Positions 1-10,438 of a stretch of 36,032 bases of DNA are shown one piece after another. Both the position numbers and the translations under genes were made by a program. The DNA is from Tulasnella sp. 424 (lineage: Eukaryota > Basidiomycota > Agaricomycetes > Cantharellales > Tulasnellaceae). The stretch's first letter is position 1; the number at the start of each line of letters is the position of its first letter. Under the pieces are notes generated by a model. The model did no database searches and was not told the origin of the DNA. It was given only the letters and a program-made list of their open reading frames with translations. The stretch is from contig WSUB01000278.1 in NCBI GenBank assembly GCA_019633425.1, positions 1 to 36,032 of the forward strand, written 5' to 3'.

Positions 1-97
1 AGCGGTAGAATTTGCCGCCGTCTTGACCGAACTCTTCCGTTGGGTCGGGAACTTCGATGAGTGGAGGGTTGAGGGGGGTTTGGGCGGTCGCGTTCAT
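1..97 (-). CDS. DUF6535 membrane protein, first exon only (cut by window edge)
   Basis: The start codon is at 97-95 on the minus strand and the frame runs off the window. The encoded start (MNATAQTPLNPPL..., then VPDPTEEFGQDGGKFYRC) is nearly identical to exon 1 of the two complete copies at 5936 and 12862, so this is the 5' end of a third member of the tandem family. Its body lies outside the window. The head-to-head partner is transporter copy 1. Function is unknown for the family. Confidence 0.85.
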   Translation of the reverse strand, partial: MNATAQTPLNPPLIEVPDPTEEFGQDGGKFYR

Positions 98-1088
98 TGA
101 AAACGGTCGCTAAGATGGTTTTGATATCGAGGTGGTAATGTCTTTCTCGCTGTCGGGGGAGGTGGTGGAGGATGGACGAAAGCGTGGGTTGGGACTTGCC
201 TTGAGGCATCCACGCGGCGATTGGGGCACAGCCACGCTCGGACCTCACACCGGAATTTCCCGCACCGGAGTCCGGCCTTGACCTCCCTCTGTTTGAGAAC
301 TCAACAAGTGTATAAAGAAGGTCCGGCCAGGAGGAAATGAGAGAGCAAATCGCAATTCAGTGAATGTGATTCTGGAGATGAGTCCTTGGTCGTTCTGAAA
401 GCCTCCATTATTTGAGGCTGGTTGAGGGTTATTCCGACCTGTAATGATACCGAGGCAAGTCTTCTTATAACCATGGTCGCTCTATGTGACCTGCAGGGAC
501 TGAACACAACTCGTCCTTTAAGCCTGGCCCAATTATCGATACACCATTGGCAGTCACTTGTGGGTTTCAAGTTTGACATGTCGGTCGTGTTAGAACAAGA
601 GCTGCTGCCAGAGTCGCTCCAGCCAAGACAATTTTAAAACTTTTCCGACGCCGACGGTAGGTTACTTTTAGATCTTCATGCCTACATAAGTCCGCGAAAC
701 TCTCCGGATTGGTTTGGGCTGGTTGTGCAAGCCCGTTAGCCAACGTGTCGACCGCCAGTAGCTCAAGACATCCTGTAACAATTCATTTACATAAATACAC
801 TGCAGATGGGACCAAATGAGCACGGTCACAGGAACGTGATGACTTGAAAGGACTTGGATGAGAGGAACTACGATTCAGTGCGCGGGGGCTGGATTTAGAC
901 AAGGCACAACGTCAGGGTCGCCGTGTTCCTTTGTCCCTCCCTCATATGATCATCATCCCCTTCCATCCCCTCTCTTCATCCTCTTCCTCGTTCTGCGGAA
1001 CTCGTTCTAGAGTGAACTACGCCTAGGATCCCCATATACTCTGGCCAGCGAGCTTTATCTTGGCTCTCATTCCCTTCAGCATCCAGCC
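98..1088. promoter_or_regulatory. Shared divergent 5' region between DUF6535 and transporter copy 1
   Basis: This 1-kb spacer separates two genes transcribed away from each other and has clear counterparts at 5937-6924 and 12863-14044. Near the transporter it has a CT-rich stretch (about 935-1010) and a TATA-like CCATATACTC at about 1032, followed by CTCATTCCCTTCAGC just before the ATG. Short open frames such as 422-637 are not kept in frame between units, so I treat the region as non-coding. The promoter role is inferred from position. Confidence 0.45.
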
Positions 1089-2803
1089 ATGATGAACGAT
1101 AGCCAAGTGCTGGAAAAGCCGTGGATTGGGACTCGCCCTGGCCCCTCAGTAGTAACTCCAGCCCAGGCTCCTGTCCTCCTTAACCGGATCCTGCGCCCAA
1201 GCTAATCAAAATGCCAGTAAAATACGTTTCGTAAGTATAGTCTGCGTCGACGAAAAATGGGGGAAATTTCAATGCTGACCGCCCGCCTCATCCCGCTTTA
1301 GGGTCGCTCACCCGCACATCGCTCCCACTCAAACCTCTCAACTGATCAGACTCGTCACACTCACCCTTAAAATGTCGCCTTGACCATCGTGATGCACTAT
1401 TCCTGAGTCTCGACCGCACCGTACAAGACGTACTATGCACGGCGCAGGAGCCGCGGTCTTTTTCAACGAACTCCTCAAAGGATCCATCCCCCTCTTCATC
1501 ACTCTCCTCCCCACCGAACCAAACACCGGCAGAACGCGAACTGCCACCGCCTCGGTACCCACCGCTCCGAAAGCCGAAAGGCACATTGCTCGCCAAGTCC
1601 GAGTGTGCGGTTGGATCCGAGCTGCCTCACCACCCTCCCTCGTGCGATCAACCAGTCGATTAACTGGCCGATTTAGGAAGCCGGTCCGACAATCGCTCAG
1701 CCCGTACTGCTGGAAGCTGTCCATCCCAGCAATCTTGTACGTCGTGCAAAACAATCTGCAGTTCGTTGCGGCTTCGGATTTGGATGTCGCTACGTTCCAA
1801 GTGAGGTATCAGATGAATATCCTCACCACGGCCGGGTTCAGCGCGTTGATTTCGAGGAGGGATTGAGCACCGTCAAGTGGCTCAGTTTGTTGGGATTGGA
1901 GATCGGAGTTGGCGTCGTGCAAATCCAAACGGGAGCTGCCGGGGGAGGTAGAGATTCGGTCGCGAAGCACGTCACGAACCCGCTGAAGAGATTATTGGTC
2001 CTTTCTTCAGCCTACGTTACGTCCGGTTTGGTGGGAGTTTACTTCGAGATGGTCCTCAAAGGACTTGTGGTTCGCAACGTCCAACTTTCCTTATTCTCCT
2101 TGCTCCCCGCCCTCGTCCCCGTATGGTTTTCCGGAAACTCGACTTCAAAACCATCATGCTGGTGGTTCTAGAACTTGTTCGAGACGTTGGGCGGACGGGC
2201 TTGGGCTACGGCCCTCCTGCAGGCAGTTGGTCACCGCCATGGTCATTAAATACGCCGACATCGTGAAAGGATTCCCGACGAGTTTGAGCATTATAATCCC
2301 GTTTCTCGCCTGCTTCGCCCTCTTCGACTTCAGCATCAACGTACCCTTCGCCGTTGGATGGAGCATCGTCCTCGCTGCCGCGTGGTAACCAACCTGCCCA
2401 GGAGAAGCCCAGGGAGGTCGTTCACGAGAGGTTGGGTGGGGATGAAAGATCGGGCATGTCAGCCAACGTCCCCGAATTACCAGTCGACTCGAGCCAATCA
2501 ATCCTCGGCGACATGAACCCAAAGAAGAAATCCCCTCTCCCCACACCAAGAGCGATTGCTCCCGCTGTAAAAGACTTCAGTGGCCGTTCTTCAAGCCCTT
2601 CGTCCAACGGTCAAGGCGGATACTTCCCCGTCGCGACTGGTGGAGTAAACGGAACACCCCTCAACCGTACTGGTTCTCAGGTGTCACTCTATACGTCTAA
2701 GCCTCCGAGCCGGAATCAGTCAAATGCTGAGCTGGCTATGACTGGAATGGCGGGATCGGATGGGCATAGGAGTTCGGGTCTGCGGGAAGCGAGTCGTCTT
2801 TGA
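1089..2803 (+). pseudogene. Nucleotide-sugar transporter (SLC35A / UDP-galactose transporter type), copy 1, broken
   Basis: The pieces match a Golgi nucleotide-sugar antiporter of the SLC35A family (Pfam Nuc_sug_transp). In order they are KYVS|LVTLTL across an intron (GTAAGT at 1231 to CAG at 1349), FNELLKGS, CWKLSIPAILYVVQNNLQF, DVATFQV, LSTVKWLSLLGL, GVGVVQIQTGAAG, GVYFEMVLKG, VIKYAD and a hydrophilic tail ending at 2803. Such proteins carry UDP-sugars into the Golgi. The copy cannot make the protein. The frame is lost in the N-terminal exon and again just after LVTLTL. A TGA replaces the arginine codon expected after MHYS (about 1413). Further shifts occur near 1435, 1863 and 2171, and a small deletion near 2388 creates a stop. 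The start was taken at the ATGATGAACGA motif conserved in all three copies. Confidence 0.8.
1231..1349 (+). other. Intron 1 of transporter copy 1
   Basis: The donor is GTAAGT at 1231. The acceptor CTGATCAG ends at 1349 and restores the frame KYVS-LVTLTL. An earlier AG at 1301 also exists but gives a frame without family similarity. The equivalent intron in copy 2 is 7072-7189. Confidence 0.6.
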
Positions 2804-3502
2804 AGCGCTGATCGATTACCTGTTGTATTTCTCTCTTTTTGTGGGGGGAAGGGAAATTCAGCATTATTATAACGGGGTTTTTTCGTTTTTCCCTTTTAGT
2901 AACTTCTCTACGAGCCAAGCTTAGTTCAACCGACGGTGCTAAGACTTCGACATTGTACATATATCTGTGACGTATTGGTTTCTCCGATTATGTTTTATGC
3001 TCCTCTTTTCCTTTCGTTGCTTTCCCTGTTTTTCATTATGAAAATCTTAGGCAAGTCGTGCATTCGGAATCACCTCATCAATTCGGGGATCTGAATCCTG
3101 GTGCCCCTGCGCAAAGTACGCGAGCCAGGTATCCCGACAACCACCAGCTGAAATATTTTATAGAGTCTGTCGCAGCATACAACAGGTCCGACAGAACATG
3201 AGAGGAGAAATAAACAGATTTGGGTAAACTGGCAAAAGCCGGGTGGGAGTGCTATGTTGTGCGCGTGTTGGACGCTTTGAAACATGGGCGAAGAAAGGTT
3301 ATGACCCGCCTGCCACATGGGAGCGTATGTGTGCGATTCGGTAAGGCAGAAAAGGACGGACGAGTCCTATTAATACGACGCACGAAGTACGGGACAAGAA
3401 GTGGTCCAGCTAAATAGCTCCTTCTCCCTTCCCGGAGCCGGAGCAAGATCATTCAAACCAGTAATCGTTTTCCCAGGAGACATTAGGTGGGTCGGGACTA
3501 CG
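2804..3502. other. Convergent 3' spacer between transporter copy 1 and DUF6535 copy A
   Basis: The two genes converge here. I see no gene. The segment 2974-2983 (ATTGGTTTCT) corresponds to the unoccupied insertion site of the 889-bp element found in the next unit. Short open frames at 3070-3452 overlap each other on both strands and show no family match. Confidence 0.6.
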
Positions 3503-5936
3503 TCAAGCACATGGTCTGATTGAGCCATCACGCACTGGCTTTGGTTAACGAGAATGACGACTTACGGAAGAGAATACAATTCCCTGATCGACGCTGACTG
3601 CTCTTGCCAATGGCACCAACGTTCATCCGGATCTCGAACACGCCTCGCATGATTCTGAAGGGAAAGGTAAGGAAATATGAGATATCTCGAACGGAAGGAA
3701 ATTCGAACCTGGTTCCGGCGAGAGAGAGCATCAACCTCCATCACGAACTCGTTGAACATGTTGCGGAACTCTTTACGCTTTTCACATATCACCCTCCGTT
3801 CTTTCCACTCCCATGGATCATGAGAGAAAAGCTTCCGAGTGGGTGGACCAAATGTTTGCAGAAGCGTGACTGATTCATCACATCCAAGGTCGGCTTGATA
3901 AGTGGTTCGGACCTTTTGGAAATAATGGCTTAGCATATCGAAGAGCCGAGTTGGGAGTCTAAGAGCATGGAGGGTTGATCAACTCGAGTCGAACAGTCAT
4001 CACCAACCAACGTACTCGTCTGTTGCTGCCCGAACCTCACACTCTAGTTCCCAAACTTGTGCCAAGTCAAGCCGAATCTTCCTTAGGATTTGTCGTGCTG
4101 CTTCCGGGACCCGAGGACTCTGCAGAACAGGTTCACAGAGCTCTAGTAGGGTGAACTCGTGTTCCATTTGAGTGTGGGCACCGGTGATCATTTGGACACA
4201 TTGTAGCAAGTTAATCAGGATATGCTCAAATTCAGGATGGTTGCTAGACGTCGACTCTGGTCCAGCCAAGACATCGAATGCCTCCCCTAGCGTCACAGCG
4301 ACATGTTCTGCATCCCTACTCGAACCGAAGCACATTGTCAGCACACTCGAAAAGGATCGAACTATCCATTATTTACGGACCCTCTAGATGCCTTCCGAAA
4401 AGAGCCAATAGTCTCCGAATCGATATACTCCAATCTAGGAAGGTTAGAGACGATGAAGGAGAGAACGCCGAGGAACCTCCAGTCTTGATGTTTCCGGCCG
4501 CTAGAGCAGATCATTAGGTGATTGCGGAAGCTATTGATGGTCTCGGAGGATGGAACATATCTATAGAACTGGAGTATAGAAAATGAGAGGGTGCTTCGAA
4601 TCAGGCAAGCCGGAGCATTCAGGACCTGTGGACTCGGAACCAAGACCGATGTCCTCTGGACAGCGTCTACGGAATCCTTCAAGTCCTTAAAGTCATACCA
4701 TTCAATGTCAAGAAGAAGAACACAGTGGGCCGCGGCAGCGCAGTACAGCCGCTGGACGGCCGTTGCAAAAAGGACCTGATCTTGACCTCGAAGTTGCAAG
4801 CCTCGGGAATATGAATTTCGTAATTGGCCAATGAAACGTTCCCGAAATTCCTTATCACTCCATAGTTGCTCCATTTGGGCGACGGATGTGATCCCAAAGA
4901 TGTTTGCTGCAGCGCTAAGATGAGTTAGAGGGTCATCGGATGTACAGATGGCTCGCTGGAGAGCGATGACCTGGAGGGACTCCAGGGATTCCTCAACTCG
5001 ATCGTGGGTTAATGCATCCAGCAACGGTCTGAGAGAAAAGGTCCTAATCTGGTCCCACGTCCACCCCTTGACGGTGCCTATGGCTGAGGGTATCCTGGAT
5101 GCGCTCCAGAAGAGCATGTGTGAAAGGGGACTGTGGAACGGACAGAACTTATCCCGGATAGTGCAGAGTGCGCTGCCAAGGAAGAAAGCGAGACCAATGT
5201 ACAAGGGTATTCCGACAAGAATGGCGATTGTGGGGCTGAGGTGGTGAAGGTAGAGGAGGAGTGATATGCAGAAAATGATGAGACCAATTTGGAGGAGAGA
5301 CGGAAGGACATCGTCCAGGATGGGCTCAAGCTGCCACCGTTCAGCTCCGAGGTACCGCTTGAGCTGCTCCCACCGCTGGCGCTCTGCACCACCTCCACTA
5401 CGTTTGCGGTAGTAGAAGAGCCACTGTCGACCCAGAACCGCCAGGAAGGAGGAGATAATTGCAAATGCAAGGCTCAACGAGAAGAGCGCGTTGATAGCGA
5501 AGATGTTGCCGGCAGGGGAGAACCCCGCGGAAGGAAGTGCGGAATTGGTTGGCGTGCTCTCGTTCCTCCCTGTGACCAACTGGATTAAAATTGCGTTGTT
5601 TTGAGCGAGCAAAGCGTTAGTGTCATCAGCGGAGTCGGCGGACAAGAGAGGAAGGGTGAGGGCAAGGAATGCGGTATTGACTCCTGCGAAAAGACCAGCC
5701 TGTAGATCGGGTGTGGTGCACTTAGGAGACCGTTGGCATACGGAAGATATATTACTCACAAAAATGAGCAATCCATCGAGTTGCCCCTTTAGTCTTTCGA
5801 CCATATCGTCGTCTATTTCATCTGCGAGGGCATCGTAGCAGCGGTAGAATTTGCCGCCGTCTTGACCAAACTCTTCCGTCGGGTCGGGAACTTCGATGAG
5901 TGGAGGGTTGAGAGGGATTTGGGCGGTCGCGTTCAT
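3503..5936 (-). pseudogene. DUF6535 membrane protein, copy A, frameshifted
   Basis: Exon structure parallels the intact copy at 10439-12862. Exon 1 is 5936-5760 and the intron is 5759-5700 (GTGAGT...ACAG, 60 nt). Exon 2 is 5699-4016, the intron 4015-3959 (GTACGT...TTAG), exon 3 3958-3566, and a short last exon lies near 3515-3503. It encodes an N-terminal soluble stretch, four hydrophobic segments (AGLFAGVNTAFLAL; FAINALFSLSLAFAIISS; LLQIGLIIFCISLLLYL; IAILVGIPLYIGLAFF) and a long soluble C-terminal part. Exon 2 is 20 nt longer than in the intact copy. Eighteen of these are an in-frame insertion (about six residues near LLAQ), leaving a net +2 shift around 4345-4365, where the frame ends early at 4362. 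Without repair of that shift the product would be about 504 residues. Family function is unknown. Confidence 0.75.
5700..5759 (-). other. Intron 1 of DUF6535 copy A, open reading and 60 nt long
   Basis: The ends are GTGAGT...CTACAG. The length is a multiple of three with no in-frame stop, so retention would add 20 residues between LLIF and AGLF. The matching intron in copy B (12625-12685) is 61 nt and contains an in-frame TAG, which shows this segment is an intron and not coding. Confidence 0.7.
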
Positions 5937-6924
5937 TGAAAACGGTCGCTAAGATGCTTTTGATATCAAGGTGATTATGTCTTTCTCGCTGTCGGGGGAG
6001 GTGGTGGAAGAGGACGAAAGCGTGGGTTGGGACTTGCCTCGAGGCATCCGCGTGGCGATTGGGGCACAGCCACGCTCGGACCTCGCACCGGAATTCCCCG
6101 CACCGGAGTCCGATCTTGACCTCTCTGTTTGAGAACTCGACACTCAACAACTGTATAAAGAAGGTCCGGCCAGGAAGAAATGAGAGAGCAAATTGCAATT
6201 CGGTGAATGTGATGCTGGAGATGAGTCCTTGGTCGTTCTGAAAGCCTGCATTGTTTGAGGCTCGTCGAGAGTTATTCAGACCTGTAATGATACTTACGAC
6301 TAGCTATAGTCGTTCTATGAGACTTGCGGGTGATTCAACACAACTAGGGCTTCAAGCTTGGCCCGACGATCGATTCACCGTTGGGAGTCACCTAAGATTG
6401 TACGTGATGGGTTCAAGTTTGCAAAGGTCTGTCGATCGCGTCATCGTGTTAGAACCAGAGCTGCCGCGAGAGTCGCTTCGGCCAAGACATTATTTAAACT
6501 TTTCCGACGCCGATGGTAGGTTAACTTTCGACCTTCCTGGATACATAAGTCCGCGACACTCTCCGGATTGGTTTGGGCTGGGTGTGCAAGCCCGTTAGCC
6601 AACGTGTCGCCCGCCAGTAGCTCAAGACATCTTGGAACAATTCATTTACATAGATACACTGACCAAATGAGCACGGTCACAGGAACATGCTGACTCGGAA
6701 GGACTTGGATGAGACACGGGAACGACGATCCAGTGTACGGGCTGGATTTACATAAGGCACAACGTCAGGGTCCCCATGTTCCGTTTCATCCTCCCCTTCC
6801 ATCCCACCTCCTCATCCTCTTCCTCGTCCTGCGTAACTCGTTCTAGAGTGACCTACATCTCACACTCCCATATAATCTGGCCAGCGAGGTTCACCTTGGC
6901 TCTCATTCCCTTCAGCCTCCAGCC
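5937..6924. promoter_or_regulatory. Shared divergent 5' region, unit 2
   Basis: This is the counterpart of 98-1088, with high similarity along most of its length, including the CT-rich tract and the CCATATAATCTGG TATA-like element at about 6868. The open frame 6251-6598 is not kept in frame in unit 1, so coding capacity is unlikely. The regulatory role is inferred from position between divergent genes. Confidence 0.4.
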
Positions 6925-8702
6925 ATGATGAACGATACTCGCCAAGTGGTGTTGAAAAGCTTAAGGGCGGAGATTGGGACTCGCCCTCGGTAGCAACTCC
7001 AGCCCAGGCTCCTGTTCTCCTAAACCGGATCCTGCGCCCAAGCTAATCAGCATGCCAGTGAAATACGTTTCGTAAGTCCAGTCCGCGTCGACGAAAAATG
7101 GGGAAATTGCAATGCTGACCGCCCGCCTCATCCCGCTTTAGGGTCGCCCACCGGCGCATCGCTCCCACTCAAACCTCTCAACTAATCAGACTCGTCACAC
7201 TCACTTTTCAAATGCCGCCTTAGCTATCGTGATGCACTATTCCTGCGTCTCGACCGCACCGTCCAAAACATACTACGCACGGTGCAGGAGCCGCGGTCGT
7301 TTTCAACGAACTCCTCAAAGCATCCATCTCCCTCTTCATCACTCTCCTCCCCACCGAACCAGACACCGGCAGAACGCGAATCGACACCACCTCGGTACTC
7401 ACCGCTCCGAAAGCCAAAATGCATGTTGCTCGCCAAGTCCAAGCTTGCGGTCGGAGCTGCCTCACCACCGTCCCTCGTGCACTCAACCCGTCGATTAATT
7501 TGGCGATTTAGGAATACGGTCCGACAATCGTTCAGCCCGGACTGCTGGAAGCTGTCCATCCCGGCGATCTTGTACGTCGTTCAAAACAACCTGCAGTTCG
7601 TCGCGACTTCGGATTTGGACGTCGCTACCTTCCAAGTAAGGTATCACACGAAGATCCTCACCCTGGCCGGGTTCAGCGCGTTGGAGTTGAGGAAGGGATT
7701 GAGCACCGTCAAGGGGCTCAGTTCGTCGGGATTGGGGATCGGAGTTGGCGTCGTGCAAATCCAAAGGGGAGCTGCCGGGCATGGAGGTGGGGATTCGGTC
7801 GCGAAGTACGTCACGAAACCCGCTGAAAGGGTTCTTCGCCCTTTCTTCAGCGTGCTTTACGTCCGGTTTGGTGGGAGTTTACTTTGAGATAGTTCTCAAA
7901 GGACTTGTGGGTTCGCAACATCCAACTTTCCTGATTCTCCTTGCTCCCCGCCCTCGTCCCCGTATTCTATTCCGGAAACTCGACTTCAAAACCATCATGC
8001 CGGTGGTTCTAAAACTTGTTCGAGACGTTGGGCGGACGGGCTTGGGCTACGGGCCTCATGCAGATGTTTGGAGAGTTGGTCACCGCCGTGGTCACTAAAT
8101 ACGCCGACATCATGAAAGGATTCCCGACGAGTTTGAGCACCACCATCCCGTTTCCCGCCTCCTTCGCCCTCTTCGACTTCAGCATCAACGTACCCTTCGC
8201 CGTTGGATCGAGCATCGTCCTCGCTGCCGCGTGGTTCTACAACCAACCTGCCCAGGAGAAGCCCAGGGAGGTCGTTCACGAGAGGTTGGGCGGGGATGAA
8301 AGATCAGGCATGAGGGTTAGCCTGTCGTCGTTCTCGTTGAAGGGCAGTGGATGCAAGTCGGCCAGCGTCCCCGGATTACCCATCGACTCGAGCCAACCAA
8401 TCCTCGGCGACATGAACCCAAAGAAGAAATCCCCTCTCCCCACATCAGGAGCGATCGCTCCCGCTGTTAAAGACTTCAGTGGCCGTCCTTCAAGCCCTTC
8501 GTCCAACGGTCAAGGCGGATACTTCCCCGTCGCGACCGGTGGGGTAAACGGAACACCCCTCAACCGTACTGGTTCTCAGGTGTCACTCTATACGTTTAAA
8601 CCTCCGAACCGGAATCAGTCAAACACTGGGCTTGCTATGACCGGAATGGCGGGATCGGATGGGCATAGGAGTTCGGGTCTGCGGGAAGCGAGTCGTCTTT
8701 GA
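6925..8702 (+). pseudogene. Nucleotide-sugar transporter (SLC35A type), copy 2, broken
   Basis: Same family and order of motifs as copy 1: KYVS|LVTLTF across intron 7072-7189, then YSCVSTAPSKTYYA, VVFNELLKAS, CWKLSIPAILYVVQNNLQF, DVATFQVRY, GVGVVQIQ, SGLVGVYFEIVLKG, LVTAVVTKYAD and FALFDFSINVPFAVGSSIVL. The last 229 codons (8016-8702) are open and carry the Gly/Ser/Pro-rich cytosolic tail. Upstream the frame changes at least five times: in the N-terminal exon, after LVTLTF with a TAG near 7220, near 7281, near 7425, near 7820, and between about 7905 and 8015. Compared with copy 1 it keeps FYNQPAQEKP and an extra MRVSLSSFSLKGSG stretch, so copy 1 has additional deletions. Confidence 0.8.
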
Positions 8703-8838
8703 AGCGTTGATGGATTACCTGTTTTATTTCTCTCTTTTTGTGGAGGGAAGGGAAAATCAGCCTTATTCTAACGGGGTTTTTCGTCTTTCCTTTTTGGTAA
8801 CTTCTCTGCGAGCCAAGCTTAGTTCAACCGACGGTGCT

Positions 8839-8937
8839 GATGGTGATGGAACGATAGTGTTTTTTACGCGTTACTCTTAGCTATTCTCGTCGCCTTGCAG
8901 TTCTGCCAAAGCCAAGGCAACGCTAGTTATCGTTATA
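8839..8937. other. About 100-bp insertion relative to unit 1
   Basis: After the shared GTTCAACCGACGGTGCT, unit 2 carries roughly 100 bp absent from unit 1 (which continues AAGACTTCGACATTGTAC). No clear terminal repeat or target duplication was seen, so its origin is open. It could instead be a deletion in unit 1. Confidence 0.35.
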
Positions 8938-8969
8938 ACACTTTGAGATTGTGCATATGTCTGTGACAT

Positions 8970-8979
8970 ATAGGTTTCT
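8970..8979 (+). repeat. Left target-site duplication of the 889-bp element
   Basis: ATAGGTTTCT, identical to 9869-9878 on the other side of the inserted element. Confidence 0.75.
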
Positions 8980-9868
8980 GGTTTATTCTATTGAGAAACC
9001 CTCTTTCCGGAGAAACCCCCCAGAAACCTTTCCTATCGGAAGTGGCCCATCTATCGGAAGGTTTAGTATCACCAAAAATATATATATAATTTACAATTTG
9101 CTTAATAGGGTAGGCGATGCTTCCGACTGTTGGGCCAGTGGTAGGGTCTCACGGCATGGGGATCGGGGAACAAGCAATGACAAGCGTGCATATCGAGCTT
9201 TAGGCTTCTTCATCTGAAGCTCTAAACCGATTATAGAGGCTACAGTACCGCTCTTTACTTGTATAATCAAGGTGAAAGATGACGATTCAGCTGGTTAATG
9301 GCGTTTGCGAGCCCGTTCACATTCCCAATCGCTTCTTTTGGAGACCTCAGAGCAATCCGAGCCGTTCGGGTGATCAGTGGCCACTGTATCTACAATCCAG
9401 CCAAAAGTTCGGGCCAAGCATGTAGTGCCATTTACGTTGCCATGTTGATCAAATCTCTAACGGAACACTCGTTTCTTTTGCCGTTGTGGGAGGCAGTGCT
9501 TGGAGTAACATTGTCAACACCGACTCGCATCATTGGTCTCATTATCCCATACTGGGTGTTCTGTATCCCTCATCTCCGTTCCTCGATATCAATTTTGTCA
9601 CCTGCAACTTATTCTGGCGCTCCTCTCTTCAGGGCCCGCACTTTGACTTTGCACCAACGTCAAAAACGCCGAGCTGGGCCTCCAACGCCATCCGAACGTG
9701 CCCCGGTCCCGATTCTCCGGACTCCTCATTATTTTCTCAGCCCATGTACCTAATTAGCGGGAAAAGCATTATATTATATAATCTTTTCTGTCGGCAGTGT
9801 TCGCCTAAAATCAGAGGGTCTATTGGAAGGGGGGTTTCCCCGAGGGGGGTTTCTCAATAGAATAAGCC
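8980..9868. mobile_element. Non-autonomous DNA transposon (MITE-like) with 10-bp target duplication
   Basis: The element starts GGTTTATTCTATTGAGAAAC and its end read in reverse complement starts GGCTTATTCTATTGAGAAAC. These 22-bp termini differ at one base, and weaker C-rich similarity continues to about 45 bp. ATAGGTTTCT flanks it on both sides (8970-8979 and 9869-9878). The paralogous spacer in unit 1 (2974-2983) has a single ATTGGTTTCT and no element. Inside are subterminal CTATCGGAAG repeats and unrelated short open frames (9298-9753, 9486-9860) with no transposase motif. A 9-11 bp duplication is typical of Mutator-like elements, but the superfamily is an inference. Confidence 0.8.
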
Positions 9869-9878
9869 ATAGGTTTCT
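9869..9878 (+). repeat. Right target-site duplication of the 889-bp element
   Basis: ATAGGTTTCT, identical to 8970-8979. The single-copy empty site in the paralogous unit is at 2974-2983. Confidence 0.75.
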
Positions 9879-10438
9879 AGCCTTTCTTCGATTATGTTTT
9901 ATGATCTTCTTTTCCTTTGCGTTCCCTCTTTTTCATTATGAAATCTTTGACGGGTCGTGCCCTTTTTAATCCTCTCATTTACTCGGGGATCTGAATCCTA
10001 GAGTGATAGTTGTTACGAGCTCCTAATTGGCGTGGCCTTGCGCGATGTACGCGAGCTAGGTATTCCGACGTGTCAACCACCACCACCAGCCAAAACATTT
10101 TATAAGATTTTTCCCAACATAAAAATAGGACTGAGAGAACACGAGAGGAGAAATAACAGATTTGGGTAAACTGCCAAAGGGCTGGTGGGAAGTGCCATCT
10201 CGTGCACTAGCTGGACACTGTAAAGCATAGGCGAAGAAAGGTTATAATCCGCCTGTTACATGCGTGAGTATGTGTGCGATCTGGTAAAACAGAAAAAGAC
10301 GGAATGTGCCCTATTAATACGGCGCACGAAGTACGGGACAGGAAGTAGTCCAGCTGAATAGCTCTTCCTTCGTTCCCAGGGACGGAGCAGGATCAAAAGT
10401 AGTCGTCGTCTTCCCAGGGGGAATCACGAGAGTCGGGG
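9879..10438. other. Convergent 3' spacer, unit 2
   Basis: Corresponds to 2984-3502 of unit 1 with scattered small indels. No gene is visible; it joins the 3' ends of transporter copy 2 and DUF6535 copy B. Confidence 0.5.

Noticed and set aside
5078..5470. Open frames antisense to or shifted from the DUF6535 exons (also 12021-12413, 4948-5247, 11891-12190)
   Set aside because: They recur in both units only because the underlying exon is conserved; they lack family likeness.
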